This document shows positions 23,946 to 32,144 of a stretch of DNA of 64,000 bases, in pieces. Numbering within the stretch: position 1 is the first letter of the stretch; every line of letters starts with the position of its first letter. Position numbers and translations under genes: made by a program. The notes beneath the pieces were generated by a model. It had not been told where the DNA came from, ran no database searches, and saw only the letters and a program-made list of their open reading frames with translations. Source of the DNA: Glycomyces harbinensis (lineage in GTDB: Bacteria > Actinomycetota > Actinomycetes > Mycobacteriales > Micromonosporaceae); contig NZ_FNAD01000004.1 in NCBI RefSeq assembly GCF_900101745.1, positions 186,001 through 250,000 of the forward strand, read 5' to 3'.

Positions 23946-24830
23946 ATGGACGCCGCAGCGCAAGAGCTCGAAGCGGCCGCCGCCGCGTTCACCGGCGTCC
24001 GGCCGCGCCTGTTCGGCATCGCCTACCGGATGCTCGGCAGCGCCGCCGAGGCCGAGGACCTCGTGCAGGAGACCTGGGTTCGCTGGCAGGCCTACGACCG
24101 CGCGAAGGTCGCCAACCCCGGCGCGTTCCTGGCGACCACCATCACCCGCCTTGCCATCAACGCGCTCCAGTCCGCCCGGGCCAGGCGCGAGACGTACATC
24201 GGGCCGTGGCTGCCCGAACCCGTCGACACCAGCGCCGACCCCTACCTCGGCGCCGAGCGCGGCGAGGCCCTCGAGCTCGCGGCGCTGCTGCTCATGGAGC
24301 GGCTCACCCCCGACGAGCGCGCCGCCTACGTGCTGCGCGAGGCCTTCGACTACCCGTATGCGCAGATCGCCGACATCCTGGACGCGAGCGAGGCCGCCGC
24401 GCGCCAGCTGGTGAGCCGGGCCCGCAAGCACATGGCCGGCGGGCGGCGCTCGCGCGCGGACGCGGGCGAGCAGCGCCGGCTCCTGACCGCGTTCATGTCG
24501 GCCGCCCGCTCGGGCGACATGAACGCGCTCGAACGGCTCCTCGCCGCCGACGCGACCAGCGTCTCCGACGGCAACGGCGCGGCGCGCGTGTCCCGCCGCC
24601 CGCTGGTCGGCGCCGGCCGCATCGCGAAGTTCCTCGGCGCGATCGCCGACTGGTTCTGGGTCGGCGTCGACGTCGAATGGGCCATGGTGAACGGCCAGGC
24701 CGCCGCCGTGCTGCGCCGCGACGGCGCGGTCTACGCCGTCGTCGCCGTCAGCGCGGGCGACGACGGCATCGACCAGGTCTTGTGGATCGTCAACCCCGAC
24801 AAGACCACTGGAGTGTCCTCTCAGGACTGA
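23946..24830 (+). CDS. ECF41-type RNA polymerase sigma factor (SigJ-like) with SnoaL-like tail
   Basis: A 294-residue sigma factor. Region 2 shows LFGIAYRMLGSAAEAEDLVQETWVRWQ and region 4 shows LTPDERAAYVLREAFDYPYAQIADIL with the helix-turn-helix ASEAAARQLVSRARKHM. Residues about 180-290 are the SnoaL-like extension that replaces an anti-sigma factor in this group. It includes DGNGAARVSRRPLVGAGRI, the group's regulatory DGGGK-like motif. Group ECF41 factors control a single nearby oxidoreductase gene. Here the convergent gene at 24863-25597 has a fitting promoter. Confidence 0.94.
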   Translation: MDAAAQELEAAAAAFTGVRPRLFGIAYRMLGSAAEAEDLVQETWVRWQAYDRAKVANPGAFLATTITRLAINALQSARARRETYIGPWLPEPVDTSADPYLGAERGEALELAALLLMERLTPDERAAYVLREAFDYPYAQIADILDASEAAARQLVSRARKHMAGGRRSRADAGEQRRLLTAFMSAARSGDMNALERLLAADATSVSDGNGAARVSRRPLVGAGRIAKFLGAIADWFWVGVDVEWAMVNGQAAAVLRRDGAVYAVVAVSAGDDGIDQVLWIVNPDKTTGVSSQD

Positions 24831-24831
24831 A

Positions 24832-24856
24832 CGGGCCCGCGCACCGCGCGGGCCCG
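24832..24856. terminator. Bidirectional hairpin terminator
   Basis: CGGGCCCGCGC (24832-24842) pairs perfectly with GCGCGGGCCCG (24846-24856) between the sigma factor and the convergent oxidoreductase. Confidence 0.8.
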
Positions 24857-24862
24857 CATCCC

Positions 24863-25597
24863 CTAACGCGACGCCAGCCACTGCCGGTACGTCGTCGCGG
24901 CGATCACCGCGTCGTCCCCCGCGATCAGGGCGTCGCCCTTGACCGCCGCGAACATGCCCGCGGTGTCGTCCACGACCACCGTGCGCTCATCGCCCTTGGC
25001 GGCGAGGGTGATCCGTCCCAGCTCGTCGAGCGTGAACACCTCGGGCCCGGCGACGTTCCGCGTGCCCTGGAGCGGCGCGCCGCCCGCGACGTCCGCCACC
25101 GCCCGCGCGATCTCGGCCGAGGCGATCGGCTGCACCTTGGTGGCGGGCAGCCGCACCGAGTGCTCGTCCGAGGTCCACGACATCACCGCGTCCATGAACT
25201 CGAAGAACTGCGTCGAGCGCACGATCGAGTAGGGCACCGGCCCGGCCTTGAGCACGTCCTCCTGGAGCGTCTTGGCCCGGTAGTAGTCCAGGTCCACTTC
25301 GTCGACGCCGACGATCGACAGGATCACGGCGTGCCCGACCCCGGCCTTCTCGGCGGCCGCGAGCAGGTTGTCCATGCTCGTCTGGAAGAACGCGGGCGAG
25401 GCCGCGTCGAACGTCGGCGAGTTCGACAGGTTCACGACCGCGTCGGCGCCCGTCAGCGCCTCGGCCAGGCCGTCCCCGCTGATGAGGTCGAGGCCCGTGG
25501 ACGGCGAGTGCGACACCGCCTCGTGCCCGGCGTCGTCCAGCATCCGCACGACCTGCGAGCCGATGAGCCCGGTACCGCCGATGACAGCGATCTTCAT
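24863..25597 (-). CDS. NAD(P)-binding oxidoreductase (atypical SDR), probable ECF41 target
   Basis: A 244-residue Rossmann-fold protein starting MKIAVIGGTGLIGSQVVRML, an atypical short-chain dehydrogenase nucleotide loop (GGTGLIG). It resembles NmrA/epimerase-like proteins: VVNLSNSP at the end of strand 4, ILSIVGVD, then YYRAKTLQEDVLKAG with the expected Y-x3-K. RSTQFFEF and the tail TYRQWLASR complete it. ATG 25597 has AGGAGG at good distance. The upstream TGTCACA-N16-TGTC resembles the ECF41 promoter, and an ECF41 sigma gene converges with it. The substrate is unknown. Confidence 0.92.
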   Translation of the reverse strand: MKIAVIGGTGLIGSQVVRMLDDAGHEAVSHSPSTGLDLISGDGLAEALTGADAVVNLSNSPTFDAASPAFFQTSMDNLLAAAEKAGVGHAVILSIVGVDEVDLDYYRAKTLQEDVLKAGPVPYSIVRSTQFFEFMDAVMSWTSDEHSVRLPATKVQPIASAEIARAVADVAGGAPLQGTRNVAGPEVFTLDELGRITLAAKGDERTVVVDDTAGMFAAVKGDALIAGDDAVIAATTYRQWLASR

Positions 25598-25648
25598 GGC
25601 AATCCTCCTGTTCCCCGGAGCGGCCGGTGCCGCCCCGATACGAGTAGA

Positions 25649-25675
25649 GACAGGGCGGCGGCCCCGTTTGTGACA
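25649..25675 (-). promoter_or_regulatory. Putative ECF41 promoter
   Basis: On the minus strand TGTCACA (25675-25669) is followed after 16 bases by TGTC (25652-25649). The published group consensus is TGTCACA with CGTC at 16-17 bases, so only one base differs. It lies 52 bases before the oxidoreductase start. Confidence 0.7.
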
Positions 25676-25836
25676 ACGCGCCGGCGATCGAGGGCGCGGC
25701 GACCGTTTCGTGCCCGAACGGCACCGGACCGCACGGCTGGGCCACAAGGGAACCACTGTTGAGTCCGGTGCCCGTATGTGCCAGGATTCGCTGAGGAGGC
25801 CCCCGCTCCGAACCCTCCGAAAGGACAGCGATCCCC

Positions 25837-27039
25837 GTGCGACGCGTATCCCGAATCGTCGGCCCCATCAATTCGCTGATGCGGCCGGCGTCCGACCGCC
25901 AGCGAGGCGACGCCGACGCCCTGTTCGACAAGATGATCCGCCAGGCCGAGGCCGCCTCCGGAGGGACCGCTGCCGGCGACGAGGCCTTCCTGGAGGAGTA
26001 CCGGTTCCTGGTGCGCCAGGTGGCGCGGGTCGACTCGGCCTCGGCCCTCGGCTGGATGGGCATCGTCGGCGACATCCGCGGCCGCATGACCAACCGCTTC
26101 CGCGTGCGCCGCCTCATCGCCGAGAACCCCGCGATCCTCGACGAGCCGATCGAGCGGCCCATCGTCGTCACCGGGATGCCGCGCACGGCGACCACGCTGG
26201 CGCACAAGATCCTCGCCTGGCCCGAGGAGAACCGGGCCCCGCTCATGTGGGAGCTCCAGGCCACCGACCGCGCCGACGTCGACGAGAAGGTCCGGCGCGG
26301 GCGCATCAAGGTCGCGACCCGCTCGGCGAACTTCGGCCACGTCTTCTCGCCGGTGCTGCCGCAGATCCACGCGATGGAGCCGCTCTCGCCCGAGGAGTGC
26401 GTGTTCGCGCTGCCCCACGGCCGCAACTGGCTCGTGTGCTTCCGGATGCCCGGCTACCGCGACTGGCTGAGCACCCACGACTTCCAGCCCGACTACGAGT
26501 ACTACAAGCAGGTCCTCCAGGTGCTCCAGTACGGGACGCAGCGCCGCCGCTGGGTCCTGAAGTCCCCCTACCACCTCGAGCACCTTGACGTGCTCCTGAA
26601 GGTCTTCCCCGACGCCAAGATCATGTGGACGCACCGCGACCCGAACACCGTGATCGGCTCCTGGTGCTCGCTCATGGAGACCGGTGTGGCCCTGTGCAAC
26701 CGGACGTACGACCCGCACGTCATCGGCAAGGACTGGCTGGAGATGCTGGCGCAGATGGTGAACGCCGGGCGCGACATGCGCACGAAGCTCCCGCGCGACC
26801 GCGTCGTGGACGTCTCGTACCACCAGCTCACCGCGAACCCGCACGAGGAGCTGCCGGGCATCTTCAAGCGCCTGGAGATGGACTGGACCGCCCGCGACGA
26901 GGGCAACCTGGAGACCGTGCTCGCCCGCCCGGGCATGAAGCGCGGCCACGAGTACAGCCTCGGCCACTACGGGCTGGACCCCGACAAGGTCGACGCGGCG
27001 TTCGGCGACTACGCCCGCATGGTCAACTCCATGCGCTGA
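25837..27039 (+). CDS. Sulfotransferase family protein
   Basis: A 400-residue cytosolic protein of the PAPS-dependent sulfotransferase fold. The 5'-phosphosulfate loop is PIVVTGMPRTATTLAHKIL (about residue 108) and the 3'-phosphate-binding segment is KIMWTHRDPNTVIGSW (about residue 265). Later come RVVDVSYHQLTANPHEEL and GHEYSLGHYGLD. This is the sulfotransferase_3-type plan common in actinobacteria and mycobacteria. The start is GTG 25837. The acceptor (lipid, sugar or phenol) cannot be read from sequence. It stands alone between the ECF41 target gene and a membrane protein. Confidence 0.9.
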   Translation: MRRVSRIVGPINSLMRPASDRQRGDADALFDKMIRQAEAASGGTAAGDEAFLEEYRFLVRQVARVDSASALGWMGIVGDIRGRMTNRFRVRRLIAENPAILDEPIERPIVVTGMPRTATTLAHKILAWPEENRAPLMWELQATDRADVDEKVRRGRIKVATRSANFGHVFSPVLPQIHAMEPLSPEECVFALPHGRNWLVCFRMPGYRDWLSTHDFQPDYEYYKQVLQVLQYGTQRRRWVLKSPYHLEHLDVLLKVFPDAKIMWTHRDPNTVIGSWCSLMETGVALCNRTYDPHVIGKDWLEMLAQMVNAGRDMRTKLPRDRVVDVSYHQLTANPHEELPGIFKRLEMDWTARDEGNLETVLARPGMKRGHEYSLGHYGLDPDKVDAAFGDYARMVNSMR

Positions 27040-27120
27040 CCGCAAGGCGCCGAACCGGATCGGCGCTCTCCCATCGACACGGCCCGAGGCGCCCGGCGTC
27101 TCGGGCCGCTCTGCCCGGCG

Positions 27121-27804
27121 TCAGCGGCCGAAGCGCGCCATCGGGTCGTTCGCGGGCGAGTAGCGGTGGCGCACATCGATGCCGGAGCCGTCCGGGAACG
27201 CGATCCGGTGGTAGGGGCCGATGGGCTTCTCGCGCCGCAGCCAGGTCGTGCGGGTGCGCTCGACCTGTCCCTGGTACGCGAACCGACCGGCGACCATTTC
27301 GACGACCGTCTCGACCTCGATCGGGCCGGGCTCGCGGCCGGCCTCGCCGGTCTGGTGCGGGGCCAGGGCGGTGAACCTGCCGTTCAGCGCCACGAAGACC
27401 AGGCGCTTGTCGGTGACGACCCAGACGCCGGTGCGCTGCATCGTCGGGAGCACCGCCTTCGCCGCGGCCGACGCCGCGCCGTCGCCCCAGGCGTATATCG
27501 GCCGACGTCTGCGGGAGTCCCTGCCGTCGTCCTTGGAACTGCTGCCGACGCCTTCGAGCGCGTAGATCAGGATCGGGAAGATCAGCACGAACAGCAGCCC
27601 GATCCCGACGTACCCCAGGACCTTCAGGAGCCGCTGCCCGCCGGTGAGCGGCGGCGAGAAGCCTTGCAGCCCGGGGCTGGTGTCGTCTCCGTTGATCGGG
27701 CGGAAGTTCAGCAGGCGCTCGCCGGGCCACAGCAGGCGCTCCTTGAGCAGCGGCTCCACGTCGGTGCGCAGGCTGAAGTAGCGGGTCTTCGCCGCTTTCG
27801 CCAT
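27121..27804 (-). CDS. Membrane protein with PH-like soluble domain
   Basis: A 227-residue protein of unknown function. Residues 1-55 are soluble (RYFSLRTDVEPLLKERLLWPGERLL). One or two close membrane segments follow (about 58-80, GYVGIGLLFVLIFPILIYAL). Then a basic loop precedes a domain with TGVWVVTDKRLVFVALNGRFTAL, the strand pattern of bacterial PH-like domains, and it ends YHRIAFPDGSGIDVRHRYSP. GGAG lies seven bases before ATG. It is transcribed alone. The WVVTDKRLVFV strand is my reason for the PH-like suggestion, which remains an inference. Confidence 0.72.
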   Translation of the reverse strand: MAKAAKTRYFSLRTDVEPLLKERLLWPGERLLNFRPINGDDTSPGLQGFSPPLTGGQRLLKVLGYVGIGLLFVLIFPILIYALEGVGSSSKDDGRDSRRRRPIYAWGDGAASAAAKAVLPTMQRTGVWVVTDKRLVFVALNGRFTALAPHQTGEAGREPGPIEVETVVEMVAGRFAYQGQVERTRTTWLRREKPIGPYHRIAFPDGSGIDVRHRYSPANDPMARFGR

Positions 27805-27924
27805 GTTCGGCTCCGGAGGGGTTCGGGGAACGGGGGAGCACTGATTGTAGCGAGATCGTGCGATGCCCCTGCGTGATGAACCGGAGGTCGGGGGAACGGC
27901 GAGCAGTCCGCGTCCGCGGTCCGC

Positions 27925-28539
27925 CTAGTCCTTCGCGAGGAGCCGCCGCAGAGCGTCGAGCTCCGCACCGGGCAGTGCGCCGAGTTCGCCGGGGCTCAAG
28001 GCGTCCAGGTGCGCGACGGTCCACTCGTCCATGGCCCACAGGACCGCCTTGCACAGGTGCCGCTGGAGTCCCACCGGCAGCCGGTCGCCGATCGCGCCCG
28101 CCTCGCGCCCGGTGGCGAGCGCCGTGTCGATCCACCCGTCGATCGCGTCGCGGGCGGCGGCGAGCGGACTGCCCGGGCCCGCGGGGGCGTCGGGCAGGTA
28201 GAACAGCGCCGCGAAGCACATGAACGCGGGCGCGTCCCGGTCGCCGAGGCGTTCGGCCAGCGCGCCGACCGCCGCCCAGAAGTCCTCGGCGAGCGCGGCG
28301 TCGGAGGGGACCTCCAAGGCCTCGGCGACCTCGCGCCCGAGGTCGGTGATGACGGCGCCGAACAGCGCCTCCTTCGAGGCGAAGTAGTGGTAGAAGGAGC
28401 TCTTGCTCATGCCCTGGGCCTGGAGGACGCGGTTGAGGGAGGCCCGCTCGTAGCCGGCCCGGATGAACTCGGCCGCCGCCGCCTCCAGCAGGGCCCGGCG
28501 CCGCCCGGCCGGGAGGACTCCTTTTCCGCGCGTTTCCAT
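27925..28539 (-). CDS. TetR-family transcriptional regulator
   Basis: A 204-residue repressor. The N-terminal DNA-binding domain is RRALLEAAAAEFIRAGYERASLNRVLQAQGMSKSSFYHYFASKEALFGAV, with the helix-turn-helix at SLNRVLQAQGMSKSSFYHYF. The ligand domain (residues 60-204) is variable. It is divergent from a flavin monooxygenase gene with 88 bases between. Two palindromes of the same GGACC/GGTCC type lie there. One covers this gene's own -35 element, which implies autoregulation. TAGCCT is six bases before ATG 28539, so the transcript is probably leaderless. The inducer is unknown but is likely the monooxygenase substrate. Confidence 0.93.
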   Translation of the reverse strand: METRGKGVLPAGRRRALLEAAAAEFIRAGYERASLNRVLQAQGMSKSSFYHYFASKEALFGAVITDLGREVAEALEVPSDAALAEDFWAAVGALAERLGDRDAPAFMCFAALFYLPDAPAGPGSPLAAARDAIDGWIDTALATGREAGAIGDRLPVGLQRHLCKAVLWAMDEWTVAHLDALSPGELGALPGAELDALRRLLAKD

Positions 28540-28545
28540 GCGGCC

Positions 28546-28610
28546 AGGCTAACACCGTTGGACCGGGTGGTCCAAGAACGGTGCTACGCTGGAGTGGACC
28601 GACCGGTCCA
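28546..28610. promoter_or_regulatory. Divergent TetR/monooxygenase promoters with two operators
   Basis: Operator 1 is TTGGACC-GGGT-GGTCCAA (28558-28575) and operator 2 is TGGACC-GACC-GGTCCA (28595-28610). On the minus strand TTGGAC (28575-28570), N18 and TAGCCT (28551-28546) form the regulator's promoter, with operator 1 on its -35 box. On the plus strand TACGCT (28585-28590) is the likely -10 of the monooxygenase, with operator 2 at its start point. Confidence 0.85.
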
Positions 28611-28627
28611 GTAGTGGAGGAGGGGAC

Positions 28628-29815
28628 GTGCTGGAGTCGACATCGCTTCGGGCGCAACTGGAAGCCGCACGCACCGATCGGCGGCGCGTCCTCGTGATCG
28701 GTGCGGGCATCGCGGGTGTGACGCTGGCGCGGCTGCTGCGCGGGCGCGGGCTGCACCCGGTCCTGGTCGAGCGGGCCGGGCCGGACGCGCCGAGCGGGTA
28801 CATGCTCGCGCTCATGCCCCTGGTCGACCCCGTGCTGGCCGAGCTGGGTCTGACGGAGGCCTATCGCGCCGCGAGCGTGCCGATGAACCGCTACCGCATC
28901 CGCTCGCGCCGCGGCTCGGTCGTGCGCGAGTACACGATGGGCAGGCTCCTCGACGCCTACGGCGACTACCGCGGCATCAGCCGCGGCGACCTCATGGCGG
29001 TTCTCGGCGGCGGCGCGGTCTCTTACGGCGCCAACGTCATCGAGCTGGACCAGCGGGTCGACGCGGTGACGGCCGTGTTCGCCGGAGCGGACGTCGCCGA
29101 GGCCGAGTTCGACGCGGTGATCGCCGCCGACGGCCTGCATTCGGCGACCCGCGGGCTCGTGCTGGAGCCCGAGCAGGTGAGCGGCTACGAGACCGGTTGG
29201 GGCGGCTGGGTGGTGTGGACCGATGCCGACGCGGACGCCGATCTCGGCGAGGAGCTGTGGGGCGCCGGCTGGTTCGTCGGCACCTATCCGGTCAAGGGCC
29301 GGCTCGGCGTCATCGTCTGCGGCCCTGCGGAAGCGGCCGACGACGGGCTCGCGGCGCTCGTCGCGCGCATCCGGACCGAAGCGCCCGCAGCGGGCGGGCG
29401 CCTCGACCGCGTGCTGGCCGACGCCGCCGACGGCCGCGGGTCCTACTACTGGCCGCTGTACGACAAGCGCAGCGCCACTTGGACTTCGGGCCGGATCGCC
29501 CTGGTCGGCGACGCGGCCGCCGGGTTCCTCCCGACGGCCGGGATCGGCGCGGGCATGGCCGTCGAGTCGGCCTGGGTCCTCGCGCACCACCTCGCCGGGG
29601 ATGCACCGGTGCTCCCGGCGCTGCGCGCGTACGAGCGGACCCAGCGTCCCCGAGTGGAAGCGGCGCAGCGGAACTCGCGCCGGCTCGCGCCGATGATGTT
29701 CAACCGCTCGCCGGCGGCCGCGGCGGTGCGCGACGCGGCCGCCCGGTTCGTGCCGCTCGGCGTCGCGCTGCGCCCGATCCGCAAGCTCCTCGACACCCGG
29801 CCGTCGGGGCTCTGA
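28628..29815 (+). CDS. FAD-dependent monooxygenase
   Basis: A 395-residue flavoprotein of the PHBH-type hydroxylase superfamily. RVLVIGAGIAGVTLARLL is the ADP-binding fold, DAVIAADGLHSATRGLVL holds the DG motif, and RIALVGDAAAGFLPTAGIGAGMAVESAWVLA is the flavin ribityl-binding GD motif. ISRGDLMAVL is the conserved arginine strand. The start is GTG 28628 with GGAGGAGG upstream. It would hydroxylate or epoxidise an aromatic or polyketide-like compound with NAD(P)H and oxygen. Control by the divergent TetR protein suggests inducible detoxification or catabolism. Confidence 0.93.
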   Translation: MLESTSLRAQLEAARTDRRRVLVIGAGIAGVTLARLLRGRGLHPVLVERAGPDAPSGYMLALMPLVDPVLAELGLTEAYRAASVPMNRYRIRSRRGSVVREYTMGRLLDAYGDYRGISRGDLMAVLGGGAVSYGANVIELDQRVDAVTAVFAGADVAEAEFDAVIAADGLHSATRGLVLEPEQVSGYETGWGGWVVWTDADADADLGEELWGAGWFVGTYPVKGRLGVIVCGPAEAADDGLAALVARIRTEAPAAGGRLDRVLADAADGRGSYYWPLYDKRSATWTSGRIALVGDAAAGFLPTAGIGAGMAVESAWVLAHHLAGDAPVLPALRAYERTQRPRVEAAQRNSRRLAPMMFNRSPAAAAVRDAAARFVPLGVALRPIRKLLDTRPSGL

Positions 29816-29875
29816 CATGCGAACGCGCCGACGGCCGCTCGGACCCCCGCTGCACCCGGGCGACCCGCCGGCCGA

Positions 29876-30952
29876 TCAGCCGCGCAGCAGCGGGAGCAGC
29901 TGATCGCCCTGCCGTTCGATCTCCCGGAGGTACGGGGTGTCGGAGAGGACGAAGTGCGTGACGCCCAGGGCCTCGTACTTGCGCAGGGACTTCGCGACCT
30001 CCTCGGCCGAGCCGACCAGCCACGTGGTGCCCGCGCCGCCGCCGCCGAACTTCCCGGGCGTCGTGTAGAGGTTGTCGTCCAGGACCTCGCCCTTCGCCGC
30101 GAGGTCGAGCAGGCGCTGCTGGCCCACCGCGTTGCGCCGCTGCGCCCGGTGGTCGGGGTCGATCGTGAAGCCGCCCCGGCCCTCCGCCATCTGCGCGACC
30201 TTCGCCTCCGCGTCGGCCCAGGCCTCCTCGGAGGTGTCGCGCACGAGCGTCGTGATGCGCAGCCCGAACTCCAGCGGCGCGTGCTCGCGGCCGAGTTTCC
30301 CGCTGAGGTCCTTGAGCCGCTCGATGCGCTCGCGCACGCCGTCGAGCGGTTCGCCCCAGAACAGCTGCACGTCGGCCTCGGCGGCCGCGACCCGCTCGGC
30401 CGCCTCGGAGGCGCCCCCGAAGTACAGGCGCGGGTGCCTCCGCTCCCCGTCCGCGACCGGCTTGACGCCCAGCGTCGCGTCGGCGACCTGGAAGTGCTCG
30501 CCCTTGTAGTTCACGTTCTCCTCGGTCCAGAGCTTGCGCACGACCTGGATGAACTCCTTGGTGCGGCCGTACCGGTGCGCCTGGTCGCCCTCGCTGTCGC
30601 CGTAGGCGGCCAGGTTGTCCTGGCCCGAGACGATGTTGACCAGGACCCGGCCGCCGGTGAGGTGGTCGAGGGTCGCGGCGGCGGACGCGAAGTTCGCCGG
30701 GCGCCAGTAGCCGGGGCGGATCGCGATGAGGGGCTTGAACGTGGTGGTCCGGGCGGCGAGCGCGGTGGCGACGGTGAACGTGTCGGGCCGGCCCCAGCTG
30801 GTGCCCAGGAGCGCGCCGCCCCAGCCGTGCCGCTCCAGCGCCTCGGCGTGGGCCGTGAGCGTGTCCAGGCTGTTGTGGTTCTCCACGGCGTCGTCGCCGC
30901 GGTGCCCGGGCCGGGCCTGGTTGGGGATGTACCAGAGGTGTTCGGCGCTCAT
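29876..30952 (-). CDS. LLM-class flavin-dependent oxidoreductase, SsuD-like
   Basis: A 358-residue luciferase-like monooxygenase that uses FMNH2 supplied by a reductase. The barrel starts MSAEHLWYIPNQARPG and has GGALLGTSWGRPDTFTVATALAARTTTFKPLIAIRP and the family motif DHLTGGRVLVNIVSGQ. Then SEGDQAHRYGRTKEFIQVVRKLW and RLYFGGASEAAERVAAAEADV follow, as in alkanesulfonate and alkane monooxygenases. It diverges from an aldo/keto reductase and a nitroreductase. Release of sulfite from sulfonates is one possibility, but no sulfonate transporter is nearby. The ATG has AAGGAG upstream. Confidence 0.92.
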   Translation of the reverse strand: MSAEHLWYIPNQARPGHRGDDAVENHNSLDTLTAHAEALERHGWGGALLGTSWGRPDTFTVATALAARTTTFKPLIAIRPGYWRPANFASAAATLDHLTGGRVLVNIVSGQDNLAAYGDSEGDQAHRYGRTKEFIQVVRKLWTEENVNYKGEHFQVADATLGVKPVADGERRHPRLYFGGASEAAERVAAAEADVQLFWGEPLDGVRERIERLKDLSGKLGREHAPLEFGLRITTLVRDTSEEAWADAEAKVAQMAEGRGGFTIDPDHRAQRRNAVGQQRLLDLAAKGEVLDDNLYTTPGKFGGGGAGTTWLVGSAEEVAKSLRKYEALGVTHFVLSDTPYLREIERQGDQLLPLLRG

Positions 30953-31116
30953 CGGGTCTCCTTGCGGGTCGGCGCGACATCAATTCTCGATTTATCCTAT
31001 CGATGTAGTGTAGATTGTGCGAGGGCCGTTCATCTACCCTTGGCACCGGACCGATCACCCGACGGGCGCGGCGGCTCGCGCCCGCCGCGACCCCACCACC
31101 GAAAGGCTTCCCTCCC

Positions 31117-32142
31117 ATGGCATACGGCGCATTCGAGCAGACCTACGCGGCCGCCGAGGACCGGTACGAGCACCTGGCCTACCGGCGCGCCGGCGCCTCC
31201 GGTCTCGACCTGCCCCCGCTCTCCCTCGGCCTCTGGCAGAAATTCGGCACCGACTACTCCCCGCAGACCCAGCGCGACATCCTCCTCCACGCCTTCGACC
31301 TGGGCATCACCCACTTCGACAACGCCGACCGCTACGGGCCCCCGCACCGCGCCGCCCAGCAGGTCTTCGGCACCGTCCTCGCCAAGGACCTCGCGCCCTA
31401 CCGCGACGAACTCGTGCTCTCCACCAAGGCCGGCAACCCCATCAGCCCCAGCCCGTACCACAAGGGAGGGTCGCGCAAGTCCCTGCTCAACTCCCTCGAC
31501 CACAGCCTGCGCGACCTCGGCACCGACTACGTCGACGTCTTCTACCACCACCGGCCCGACCCGACCACGCCCATCGAGGAGACCGTCGGGGCCCTCGCCG
31601 GCGCCGTCCAGCAGGGCAAGGCCCTCTACGTCGGCGTCTCCAACTACGCCCCCGAGCAGGCCCACGAGGCCGTCGTCCTGCTCCGCGCCGCCGGCGTCCC
31701 GCTCCTGGTCCACCAGCCGCGCTACTCGATCTTCGACCGCACCCCCGAGACCAGCGGACTCATCGACCTCGCCGCCCGGGACGGCTTCGGCCTCGTCGTC
31801 TACTCCCCGCTCGCCCAGGGCCTGCTCACCGACAAGTACCTCAGCGAGATCCCCGCGGGCGCCCGCGCCGAGAACAGCGCGTTCCTCAAGCCCGAGCAGA
31901 TCGACGCGACCTACCGCGAGCGGGCCGCCGCCCTCAACGCCCTCGCCGCCGAACGCGGCCAGTCGCTCGCCCAGCTCGCCATCCAGTGGGTCCTGCGCCG
32001 CCCCGAGGTCACCTCCGCGCTCATCGGCGCCAGCTCCACCTGGCAGCTCGACCACAACGTCAAGGCCCTCGACTTCCCCGCGCTCACCGACGACGAGCTG
32101 AAGATCGTCGACGAGCACGGCGTGCACGGCACCGGGCTCTGA
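31117..32142 (+). CDS. Aldo/keto reductase, YghZ-like
   Basis: A 341-residue NADPH-dependent reductase. RRAGASGLDLPPLSLGLWQKFG matches the YghZ/Kv-beta-like branch (L-glyceraldehyde 3-phosphate reductase type). Catalytic residues are in THFDNADRYG (Asp, Tyr), LSTKAGNP (Lys) and FYHHRPD (His). The cofactor end is SALIGASSTWQLDHNV. I chose ATG 31117 with GAAAGG upstream; the frame continues up to 31015 without family similarity. The nitroreductase gene begins two bases after the stop, so the pair is one operon. It diverges from the LLM oxidoreductase. Confidence 0.93.
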   Translation: MAYGAFEQTYAAAEDRYEHLAYRRAGASGLDLPPLSLGLWQKFGTDYSPQTQRDILLHAFDLGITHFDNADRYGPPHRAAQQVFGTVLAKDLAPYRDELVLSTKAGNPISPSPYHKGGSRKSLLNSLDHSLRDLGTDYVDVFYHHRPDPTTPIEETVGALAGAVQQGKALYVGVSNYAPEQAHEAVVLLRAAGVPLLVHQPRYSIFDRTPETSGLIDLAARDGFGLVVYSPLAQGLLTDKYLSEIPAGARAENSAFLKPEQIDATYRERAAALNALAAERGQSLAQLAIQWVLRRPEVTSALIGASSTWQLDHNVKALDFPALTDDELKIVDEHGVHGTGL

Positions 32143-32144
32143 CC

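Noticed and set aside
31030-32127. A 365-codon minus-strand frame opposite the YghZ-like aldo/keto reductase
   Set aside because: Antisense shadow rich in Gly, Val and Glu; all catalytic motifs are on the plus strand.
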